64,000 bases of DNA from Congeria kusceri. Taxonomy: Eukaryota > Mollusca > Bivalvia > Myida > Dreissenidae. The stretch covers positions 39,493,618-39,557,617 of the forward strand of contig CM051027.1 in the NCBI GenBank assembly GCA_027627225.1. The letters are read 5' to 3'. The notes under the pieces are model-generated. The model had not been told where the DNA came from and did no database searches. It saw nothing but the letters and a program-made list of their open reading frames with translations. This document shows positions 27,991 through 37,725 of the stretch, piece by piece; positions within the stretch are counted from its first letter, which is position 1, and each line of letters begins with the position of its first letter. Both the position numbers and the translations under genes were made by a program.

Positions 27991-29268
27991 GTCGTGTGTC
28001 TACTGGTGTTTTTAGATAATTAATCATTATAAAGCGATGTTATAATAGATTTATTCGTTGTTTTCAACAATGACAGATGAAAACATATAAGATCTTTATA
28101 ATTCCGGCAATACATACCGCGTGTATTCTTTTATTCAATGGTTACTGCAGTCATTACCAAAATCCCGTTTAATGAGTTGAATTCTAAACTAAACATCATA
28201 TTTATTTCGTTACTTAAACATATACATATTTCTTGTAACCTGATCCAATGAAATAATATAATTATAGTCACATGACAACTTATAACTTATGTACACAGTT
28301 TGTTATAGAATTATGTATGCAAACACAGATAACATTTATTATTTCTAGTTCGCATAGCAAAATTCAGATAGAACTACACGTTTGTTTTAAAAAATTACAT
28401 GCCTAGCAACTTTTATATTTCATACGAAAAAATAAGACAAAAAGCGAGACCCGTTGATGTACAATGTGTACTCTTACATATGTAAGTGTAGAGAACAACA
28501 AATTATTGTTTTTCATTGTACAGAATTGCAATTACCGAAATCCCTTTAATAAATTAGTATACCTCATCGTATCCGATGACTATATAAAAGTTATGCAAAT
28601 ATATGTGAATCATAACTATATAGATTTGCATCCATTATCATTCGCATGCGTTGAAATTCATGTTATATTACTTTAAACCAGATTAAGAAAGTGCGGAAGC
28701 AAGGGAAATAATGGAAAGCACTCCGATCGTAATCACCGAAATATATTTATATAATTAACGTAACTCAGCATAACCATCAAATACATATTTTAACAAATAT
28801 GCATAAATTTCACTAAGTAGTGACTTTATCGCTTTAAAATGCATTTTATATTACTTTAAATAAAAATAATGTACCTATCAATATTTTCCTCCAGGGGGAA
28901 GCAGCGGGCTGACCCACGGGAATTTGACAAATTTTTTATTTTGGGGTCTAATTCGCCACCCTAGAGTCAAGCATATCCCCTCAGTGGGAGATGCTATATG
29001 TCTATCAAATGGCCCGGGACCTGTATTACCGGGATCTATATTCCGACCAAAGTCTATTACCCCGGGACCAGGAATCATTCGGTATGTCAAATTCCCGCCT
29101 GTCGGGAAACGCTTCCAGTCTAAAGTCCCGTATATGCCCGCGGCTTCCCACCTGGGGGAAAACATTGATATGTGTATAAGAACGGGATTTCGGTAACTGA
29201 ACACTGAAAACAAGTGAGGGCACTCAAATAACTCCGCTCGTAATTACCGAAATCCTTTTATATGATTA
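27991..29268. repeat. Recent copy of the foldback core between 59-bp direct repeats
   Basis: Positions 27987-29267 match 24199-25479 at a constant offset of 3788, so there are no net indels; I saw only two base differences. The copy is flanked by a 59-bp direct repeat of unrelated target sequence (27932-27990 and 29269-29327). On the left it joins through the shared tetramer 'aatt'; on the right a single extra A is present. The satellite arms of the source were not copied, and neither were the last ~190 bp of its core. Confidence 0.9.
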
Positions 29269-29327
29269 TGTTTATTGTCAACACCAAGTGTCAAATACAT
29301 GTATACCAATTAACGCAGTAATCAATT
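29269..29327. repeat. 59-bp direct repeat, right copy
   Basis: Identical to 27932-27990, directly after the duplicated core segment. After it the target sequence continues with 'ggcgatatggtcg'. Confidence 0.95.
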
Positions 29328-29559
29328 GGCGATATGGTCGTTAATGGAGAGACTGTCCCCAAGTTTACTTCTCTATCACACATGATGGGTTCAAACCTGT
29401 TTATCCAAGTCTTTTGATGTATCATAAATATATGCATTGTTGGATAATGAAGCAGCATTTTTTTGACACACAGCTTTGTATAATAAATATACATATTCTC
29501 TTTATATAAGCCAATATTTTAGCGCATTTAATGTAAGATATTTTGTAACTTTTAGCGCG

Positions 29560-30400
29560 ACTGTTCGAAGAATAGGTGAGCTTTCCTACTACCCCGGTGT
29601 CCGCGTCCGCGTCTGAATTTGGTTTTTATTCAAAAGTCTTGTAACTTCAATAATACAAAAGCTATTGACTTTGTATACACCTTTGTCATTAACTCCAGTA
29701 TCAGGGTAAATATTCCCCATAACTCTATTTTGTATTTTGACAGAGTTATGCCCCCTTTTCACATAGATTTTCTGGTTAAAGTTTATATCAAAAGTTTTGT
29801 AACTTCAAAACTACATAAGTTATTTACTTAAAACTTGGAACTAACCTTTGTCATCAACTCTAGTATCAGGGGCAACATAACACATAACACTATTTTGTAT
29901 TTTGACAGAGTTATGCCAACTTTTCACTTAGATTTTCGGTTTAAAGTTTATTATTCAAAAGTTTGGTAACTTCCAAACTACGTAAGTTATTCACTTGAAA
30001 CTTGGAACTTTGTCATCAACTCTAGTATCAGGGTCAACATTACCCATAACTCTGTTTTGTATTTTGACAGAGTTATGCCCCTTTTTCACATAGATTTTCT
30101 GGTTAAAGTTTATATTCAAAAGTTTTGTAACTTCAAAACTAGATAAGTTATTCACTTGAAACTTGGAACTAATCTTTGTCATCATCTCTAGTATCAGGGG
30201 CAACATTACCCATAATTCGGTTTTGTATTTTGACAGAGTAAGCCCACTTTTTGCATAGACTTTGTTGTTAAAGTTTTTGTTCCAAAAATTTATAAACTAT
30301 CCAAGGCTTTAGTTTTGTATTTTAACAAATTGATGCCCCTTCCACTATCCAAAATACGTACCCAACAAATACTTCGAATAGTCGAGCGCGCTGTCCTCTG
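29560..30400. repeat. Tandem array of ~165-180-bp units with inverted edges
   Basis: Four units share 'aaagttttgtaacttc', 'ttgtcatcaactctagtatc' and 'gtattttgacagagttatgc'. The edges 'gcgcgactgttcgaa' and 'ttcgaatagtcgagcgcg' are inverted to one another, as expected for a transposable unit with a repeat core. Elements with such ~160-bp cores (pearl-like/Helitron-related) are known from bivalves; that assignment is inference. Confidence 0.7.
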
Positions 30401-31172
30401 ACAGCTTTTGTTAGTTTTATTTGTACAATACAATTACTGGTTTTTTAAATTGTGTAAAATAATGTATATAGTCTCTGGTCATTCTTATACAAATGGCCAT
30501 GTAACAATTTTATTTTGATATTTTAAATTTTAATGTTGGCTGTATAAACATGGAGGCGATTAATAAAGTATATTATCTAAATATATCGTGTAATGCGTAA
30601 TTGAAATGATGGGGTTGTTGTTTTTTTGCTTACAAATATCGATGAAAACAATGATGTTTGGGATTTGGGCAACTTTGATTGGTTACCTTTTCACTTCGCT
30701 ATTGAAGCAATACAAAAATGCCATACAAAATTTCAACATATTTTTATTTGTTATTTCATTATTATTATTGTTTACCGGTTATCATTAAAGGTCTCCTCTG
30801 TGATATGGTACGATTTGAAAGTAGTTAAATACCGGTACATCTAGCCAAAATAAAGTTACTGTTCAAAGTATTTATCAATTTTAAAAATGATGAAAGGTAT
30901 GATTAGCTCTTACATCGTCTTTAATCTTATTTAAATGTTGTTTTTTCTCTGAAGTCTTGCTTTTGACCAAACTGCTACTGTTTTCAATATGCGTTTTTGA
31001 GATCTAACATAATGAGAAAAGATATGATAAACAAACCTATCAAAGGTACTAGTACGTTTTGACTAATTTTATGTACTTTTTGACCAAGGACATTGTACGT
31101 TTTCACCACAATTTGGTACGTTTTGACCATGTACGTTTTGGTCATGGTACGTTTTGACCAGATCCCTTATAA

Positions 31173-32231
31173 AACGGCGAACTTTCAGATTTCCGATTGT
31201 GCAAGCTTGGTGTCTGTTAAAAGATTAATCTTTCCTCTTCCGAAAATTGCAATAAAAATATATGGCATATTTTACTTCTAAGAAAATGCGTCTCACCTGA
31301 ATGCATACACCGGTAGAAACTAGGGTTTCGGCAGTCATATTTTGACAAAAGCCCCATGCCACTGTAAACACACCCCAAAAGCTCATCTTTCTAGTTAGGC
31401 TCCAAAGAAATGCACAAAAATGTTCTAAACACACAGAGGATATAAAAAAAAAATAACCACAAAAGGCATGTCTGACATTGCTTAATGCTTTTCAAAGCAG
31501 AAGAAAAAAGGAACTATGGTAAAAGGCAATATTTCGAATGTAAAAAGGAGGGAAAAACATTGATTTACTGGTATTTAACCTCAATGCGATGTTAAATCAA
31601 CCATTGCGAGCTATGCTGGAAAGTAGCGCATAACCATAATGCTTAGAGCGTCAGTACACAGGCCTGTCAGACGGGTGTAGACACAACTTTGCGCAGACAC
31701 GAAGCGATATTTTTGGACATACGACGTCTGACTGTGATCGCTGATATGTTACAAATGTATGCAATGGTCTAAAGTATTCCGTGAATTAATAATAATAACT
31801 GTGTTTGCTATCAGTTGTTGTTGTTAGTTTGTGATAAGGATGACCACTGTTTCAGAAACTCTAGATATCTATAGGTTTGTCGAAATGGATTATTCCGCCT
31901 TGGATATCGTTTGTTTGTTTTAAAGCATGTTACTGAAGTATGAGTATGTAAGCGTATGTAAATCAAATACTTATACATGATGTGTAAAGGAACGGTCAAG
32001 CATGACCAATGTTTGTTTGATATAATTTCAGGAGATGACCTGTCAAAAGTATGTCTAAAAATGATATACAGTGTTTCATCAGTCCAACATGCCCTGGAGA
32101 AAGGATAAATAAAAAACACTGGTTTGCTGACATCCACAGACGCTGATATTTACTTCCCACACGTCTTTGAACTGCTTCATCGTCATCAATAATAGTAAAG
32201 TAACTGCTTCATCACAACGGATAACAATAAA
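31173..32231. other. Upstream region of membrane-protein gene 1
   Basis: No repeat or gene is evident. The A-rich leader 'cggataacaataaa' directly precedes the start codon at 32232. No TATA box could be chosen with confidence. Confidence 0.4.
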
Positions 32232-32681
32232 ATGTACCTGAGTACGGAGAATATCAGGGATAATGAACGCCTGGTGAACAACTACTCGGTGAACAGTTTC
32301 GTCACCGAGAACAACGAACTGTCCATCACGCGCACGTTCTCGGACCGGAAGTACTCGACGCTGCTGTTCAAGCCCCAGGACAAGAACCAGGTTGACATCG
32401 TCATCACGCAGGGGGAGTATAAGGATGACAATCAACTCCGTATAGAGCACCTCACTTCCGGTGACATACGCCGCGTGTATTCGTGCAGAGCCAAGTTTCT
32501 GGTTGGGCTCGTATTTTTGTTGCTAGCTGTAATGTTGGTAATAGTGTTAGTCTGCCTCGTGAAAAGTGCCAACGGTCTGAGCGGTAAAAACAAACCGCCA
32601 GCCCCCGTCGAGGATTACTCATTGAACAGAACTGCATTAAACTCGACTGTGACCGGATTTAACGTTACCTATATAAAATGA
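32232..32681 (+). CDS. Small single-pass membrane protein, cluster member 1 (149 aa)
   Basis: I do not recognise the family. The single uninterrupted frame runs from ATG (A at -3) to TGA at 32679-32681 and is much more GC-rich than its surroundings. It has no signal peptide. Residues 1-88 are polar, with 'ITRTFS' at 32-37, 'VDIVI' at 54-58 and 'GDIRRVYSCRAK' just before the membrane. Residues 89-110 (FLVGLVFLLLAVMLVIVLVC) are strongly hydrophobic. The 39-residue tail has sequons N132RT, N137ST and N144VT. Basic residues before the segment and sequons after it suggest cytosolic N-terminus and luminal or extracellular C-terminus (type II); this is inference. It is closest to member 6 at 61396, sharing the order of motifs. 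Apparently intronless; an upstream noncoding exon cannot be excluded. Confidence 0.8.
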   Translation: MYLSTENIRDNERLVNNYSVNSFVTENNELSITRTFSDRKYSTLLFKPQDKNQVDIVITQGEYKDDNQLRIEHLTSGDIRRVYSCRAKFLVGLVFLLLAVMLVIVLVCLVKSANGLSGKNKPPAPVEDYSLNRTALNSTVTGFNVTYIK

Positions 32682-33146
32682 ATGTTCATCCATTTATGTG
32701 CCAATCTGGTGATGTGTGGACCCGCACCGGGAAGTTTAGTAGACCGGCTTTTATTGTTACATACCAATATATTTTCTTATACATGTAATGCTTTTAGGTA
32801 TTTTATTATTACTTTACTTTCTTATAGCGGGGTGATGATATCATCGAAACCAATTCATTTAGTGCTTTAGGAGTGTAAGAGCTGCTTTATATATAACCAT
32901 GTTGGTTTGGTTATGTCATATGTTATATATGCGCATTGTAATACATTTACACATTATGTAATTGTGGGATACCTTAGTAATAATGAAAATACTATGTTTG
33001 TATTTTCTTGACGCCATATATTTAGGGAAAAAAACTACTGCTTTACTAAAATTGCTGTTATACACGTTTACATTTATGAGGATGTCCATTCTATTTATTG
33101 TTTGCTTCATAACCATCAGACAGTTATACGGTAAAGGTTAAGACCA
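32682..33146. other. Downstream of member 1, no gene seen
   Basis: AT-rich presumed 3' UTR and spacer before a LINE fragment. Short frames here lack support. Confidence 0.4.
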
Positions 33147-33880
33147 ATGATTTATTATGTTTGTATCCCCAAAGGCAGTGTACTACAGAGACTTCAAAAC
33201 TTTATTAAATGTAGAACGATATTTATCAATTTAATTACCGTTTGTGCTCAAAAAGAGCCTCGCAAATTTTCGCTGTTCCGGGCATCAGCTAATGGTAGAA
33301 AAAGGATGACACTTGGATATAAGCCGTGAATTTAGATACTGTATGTATTGTGTACTCTCGCAACAAGTTTATACAGTAGAAGACGAATATCATATGTTTA
33401 TGTTGTGTCCATTGTATAATGGGTTAAGGCAGACGATTTTTATTCCTCAGTGGCTTAATCATCCAAAAAGTGTATATCTGTTTAATACGATCTTATCAGA
33501 CAGTAACGACAAACATATATTATTGGTTGCAAAATATTTATTTCAATGTGACAAGTTAAGAGAGGAATTCATGAAAACTCAACACTGCTTTTGCAAATAC
33601 TCATTTTGTTAGTATGAATCCTTTGTAAATATACGTTTGTCATAGTTATTGCCATATATATCTTTATTATATCCATAAAATATTATATTATTATAACAGT
33701 ATAAACTGTTTGTGTTCATCTACAATCTATATTTATAATGTACCAGTTTTGTAATGTTCATTAATAATGTTCTTTTACCACTTAAACTTATATACTGTTA
33801 TAATTACACTGCTGTATTGTGGGCCGGTGGCCTTAAATTGCCGATTAAATATTGTATTGTATTATTGTTCTACTTTACTG
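33147..33880 (+). mobile_element. LINE 3' end (C-terminal knuckle and 3' UTR)
   Basis: Two partial frames, 33147-33329 and 33313-33612, offset by a frameshift, code for the end of a LINE ORF2: 'KFSLFRASANGRK' and then R-x-C-x2-C ... 'EDEYHMFMLCPLYNGLR', the same layout as the LINE at 37.9-38.6 kb ('EDEFHFICICPIFEELR'). A 3' UTR follows, ending with 'gggccggtggccttaaattg' and 'attgtattgtattattg' near 33820-33875. Reverse transcriptase is absent. Probably 5'-truncated. Confidence 0.75.
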
Positions 33881-35969
33881 TGCTGTTTTATTTCGTGTTG
33901 TTTGTTGTACTCTAGTTAGCTGTTTTATTACATTTCATTGTTGTCGATTTTGAACTTTTATCGACAAGTGTCAGTTGACACTACGTCTTTATTCATTATT
34001 TGTTTTCCAATTTACTTTACATGTACATTGTAACATTTTTATGCGAATTCCTTTGAAAACCGGCCTTGAATCTGTCCGTCACAACGAACTGTGTAAGTGC
34101 ATACCACATACATCATGTCGTCCTATTACTTGTTGCCCATGCCACCATCCTAGGCTGTATCTCCGTGAGATGTTGTGTGCATTGCGAGGGTGGCAGGGGC
34201 AACATCCCACAGCCAGTCTGACCACCCACCTCATTGGCCTTTCATTTAATATGATTTTCATTTATTGCATAATTAACCATTTCACATTAATTTAGCCCTA
34301 ATTGCGACTAAGCATTTATTCGTTTTATTATCGATATGTTTTGGTTTAATAATGTTTTAAACTGTTAATAGTAAGCAATTATGTATATAATTGTGCAGCA
34401 ATATACAGTTATATGTTAAGTGCATTATTGACTTCTGAATGTATCATTTTATATGACATATCTGACAGCGAAGTTGTTTACGTTCATGGATTTGTTATTG
34501 ACCACTCCAGTGTTCAAATATGCTGCCGTACGTGCGAATCTAGTGGATTGCTAATGAGTGGTTGCTTGGAAACCTGGCAGTCGAAAATAGATAGCTTAAT
34601 ACATGTTTAATCACACTTCTGAAGTAGTATTTTGTGTTTGACGTTGATTTGGGACCAGTATTTATTGTCACTTCATGCAGCTTTTAAAGAACACCACATT
34701 TAAAACCGTGGTACTACTGTTACATTTGTGAGTTACATGTGATATAGAGATTTTAAAGGCTTTTACATATACAACATGTAAGTTCAGTGACCGCGCAGTG
34801 GTCCCATATGGAGGTTGAACTCGTGTACCGATTGAGTGTTCACTGTCTCACTGTATGGATGCACAGCAAATTGCAATAATTCGACTTGTTGATTTGCTCT
34901 TATGTGATGTCTGTTACATTATGGTTTTCATTTGTTCTTTGTTAGGATTTGTTTCTTTTAGAGATGTTATTGATGCAATAAAATTGGATCTGAAGGAAAT
35001 GCTTTTGTGTCGTACATTTAACTGAAACATTTTGAAATTGTTTGTGAGCTCTCAAAAGTATGTTGTTTAATTCAGAGGAAAGCACATTGATCTGAAATAT
35101 TTATTGTTTATATTCAGATATCAAACAGTTAAAATCGCTTATGCTCGTTCTTTACATTTCTATGCTGAAAAAAGCTACTACAGTCCAACCTATAAGAACG
35201 TTTAGAGGAACTAGGTAATGGGGGCTGACTGTTATTTATTGAACATGTCACAACAATCAATAAATAATTGACACAAACATGGAGTACGGTGCCAAGGATC
35301 TATTGCAAATAGAATTCCTCTCTATGACGAATTTAAGAATTAAGCGACAGTGATATATACCGGAATGTATTGTTTAGGCATGCACAAGAAAACTTAAATA
35401 TCGGGCAACCTTTACATGTTTACGATGATGTCCCACACGCACTTCCATGACATTCAGTTGTAGGATATTGCATTTCTACTTCGAGAGACGGAACTTTCCT
35501 TCAGCGCCGCGAGAGGTATAAATTCTCTTCTGCGAGCCAACATCATCCCTGCGGACATGCGGAGTCCGCGGTTATATACAATGGTTATCTGTCTGCAAGT
35601 CACACAAATTAAGATTATAATGGATATATGTGCTTGTTAAGTGTCCGAGTTCGTACTTATAGTTATCTCTTTATATTAGTACATGGACATTTTTTTTCTT
35701 CACGCAGTCGGTAACTCATTTAGTGCAAGTTAAAAGTTCGTATAAAAAAGTATACATATGGTTATTTATAAACCACTCTTTCATTACGCTGTCTCAAACG
35801 AATTGAACAGTTGTAACTACTTCAATAAATGGGTTGTAAACTAGATATTTGACTTGTTGACGAAAAGTTGTGATACATGCACCTTCGTGATATGTTGATG
35901 TGAACACGTCACACTGTTATTTTAATGTCTAAGAATTATGTGGAAACTTATTAGGCATATACCTGTAAT
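33881..35969. other. Long spacer, no supported gene
   Basis: Two small GC-richer patches (34060-34240 and 35470-35590) interrupt AT-rich sequence. The first has a weak inverted pair ('gttgcccatgccacc' against 'ggtggcaggggcaac'). The second has a short hairpin around 'gcggacatgcggagtccgcg'. Frames there match nothing I know. Confidence 0.4.
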
Positions 35970-36101
35970 TTAAATGATAATACAATCAAATGCATGTCGT
36001 TTAATAACATTCAATATCAACTGTATATCAATTTGTTAAATGATAATACTATCAAATGCATGTCGTTTAATAACATTCAATATCAACTGTATATCAATTT
36101 G
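35970..36101. repeat. 66-bp tandem duplication
   Basis: 'ttaaatgataata' and the next ~53 bases are repeated once, at 35970-36035 and 36036-36101, with one base change (acaatc/actatc). Confidence 0.9.
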
Positions 36102-36271
36102 TTTGTGCCAAATAAATCATGGTATGTATGTATTAACTGACTTCAGAACACTCTGTATATACTTCCGAATTCTTTCCATTTGTATTTGGATTGTTTGGTA
36201 TTTGCTATCCGGAACTTCACAGCATGTTTGTTTCCGTTTTTCGTCGATAACACTGCAGTTACAGCTAACAC

Positions 36272-36587
36272 TAGGGGTGTCACGATATTGGAAATCCATA
36301 TCGCAATATTATTTTTTTTTAAGCGATATTTTTTAATTTAGCACAATATTTATTGCAATATATTGCGATCTTTGTATTTATGTATTTAATAAGTTTAAGA
36401 CTTAAAAGCCTGTTTTAATTCATTCACAAGTTTTGTAATCAAGGCATTAATAACACGACAAACCACAAACTGTAAACATACCAAATAAACAATGCAATAT
36501 ATCGGTATAGACATTCACATCGCAATATTTTATTGCAGAATCAAATATTGCAATATACCAATTTACCGGTATATTGTTACACCCCTA
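36272..36587. mobile_element. 316-bp hAT-like MITE
   Basis: Ends 'taggggtgtcacgatatt' and '...atattgttacaccccta' are inverted. The 8-bp flanks 'gctaacac' (36264-36271) and 'gttaacac' (36588-36595) agree at 7 of 8 bases. Both traits fit hAT superfamily MITEs of the TAGGGGTGT type. The interior is AT-rich with many 'gcaatat' repeats and does not code for protein. Confidence 0.85.
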
Positions 36588-36595
36588 GTTAACAC

Positions 36596-37430
36596 GTCAT
36601 GCGAGGTTTAAATTTGTACTGAAACACGCACTGGTATACAAGGTCTTGTATTGGTGAAACCCATTCAGTTTGGTGCAATCTCCAGTTCGTCACCCCGTGT
36701 CCTGAAACTGGAGGTGAGCGTATACCGTCAGTGGATTGTTCACCAGTAGTTATGTCCGATAGCAACCAGGCCGGGTCGGTTATATTTAGCATTTGTTTGT
36801 AAATACCGCGATAAAAGTAGCCCGTATAAATAACAGCTGTACAAAGTACAATCTAATCACATCTTTATACTGTCGGAAAGCAAAACTTGTTTAACTATAA
36901 TTAATGCAATAACATTCAAAATATCACCGCTGTATTAATCTATGGCCTGGACATACACCAAGCGTATCATACGATACCAACAAACAGTACAGAGAATCTC
37001 CATGTGTGGCATTTTAAAGTGATTTTGATTTTACTATGTAAATATAGTATCTTATGTTAAAACTGATGTTGACGTAGTGTGATTTATGTTGATTCCGATT
37101 CACAGTCAGGGATATCTCCGGATTCTGCTTGTTCTGCTGCAGAGACGATGTGAGATCTGTGGGTATAACTGCAGACAGTATGTACCACACACATTTGACG
37201 CGTTGCTATGATAATAATTAGCAAAGAATTCATTTCTAATGATAAATAATCAAGAAATTATGAAAAACGTTTCTGAAAAAAAATGCAACGAATAACTTTA
37301 AATCTTAAAACTTCTAAAAACATGGGAAGTGTAAATTCCCTTAACGGAAATTCTTTTCTGCATGAATGTTTAAACCCTATTATTTGGACGTTGGATACCT
37401 TGTTATAGGGAAAGATCCAGAGCGAAATAG
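36596..37430. other. Spacer, no supported gene
   Basis: A 67-codon antisense frame at 36589-36792 is moderately GC-rich but stops at the MITE target duplication and has no recognisable homology. The rest is AT-rich. Confidence 0.35.
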
Positions 37431-37618
37431 CAGGGTGCAGCACCCTGTTCCTTGTTTGTTTCACCTTCTGGCCCTCGGGGCTGGTCATTAGCAGGGTGCA
37501 GCACCCTGTTCCTGCAGAGCGAAATAGCAGGGTGCAGCACCCTGGTCCTTCCAGAGCGAAACAGCAGGGTGCAGCACCCTGTTCCTTCCAGAACGAAATA
37601 GCAGGGTGCAGCACCCTG
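37431..37618. repeat. Five palindromes CAGGGTGcaGCACCCTG
   Basis: The 17-bp near-perfect palindrome 'cagggtgcagcaccctg' occurs at 37431, 37492, 37528, 37565 and 37602. It is unchanged in all five copies. Spacers are like 'ttccttccagagcgaaat', giving periods of 36-37 bp after a 61-bp first step. Outer flanks 'ccctcggggctggt' and 'ccctctgggctggt' are direct repeats. The antisense frames with repeated 'GCCTLLFRS' are a by-product. Confidence 0.9.
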
Positions 37619-37725
37619 TTCCGCCCTCTGGGCTGGTAATCTCAGAAATATTAAATACATTTTGAAAATCAATATAATTTTGCAAACTTGCAATGGCAAA
37701 TGAATAGGCTATGTTTAAAGCCTTA

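Larger units (their letters stand above)
27249..31172. mobile_element. 3.9-kb element with AAAACGTAC subterminal repeats
   Basis: Inverted ends (27249-27281 and 31140-31172; shared 'ttataag' then 'aaaacgtac') are followed inward by repeated 'tcaaaacgtac' motifs. There are five within 27262-27360 and six in inverse orientation within 31048-31160. Spacing is irregular (about 15-25 bp), like transposase-binding sites. The interior has no transposase and has been filled by the 1.28-kb core copy (27991-29268) and by a tandem array (29560-30400). The remaining interior (27370-27930, 30400-31045) is AT-rich without genes. Confidence 0.65.

Noticed and set aside
27932..29327. 59-bp direct repeats as LTRs of a retroelement
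   Set aside because: No primer-binding site, polypurine tract or gag/pol, and the repeats are target sequence: one copy continues smoothly into the flanks on each side.
32079..32450. 123-codon frame antisense to cluster member 1
   Set aside because: A shadow of the GC-rich coding strand; it lacks the family features and member 6 does not conserve it.
36117..36299. 60-codon antisense frame with several cysteines
   Set aside because: Short, next to a hAT-like MITE, no acceptor/donor pair linking it to the antisense frame at 36589-36792, and no recognisable family.
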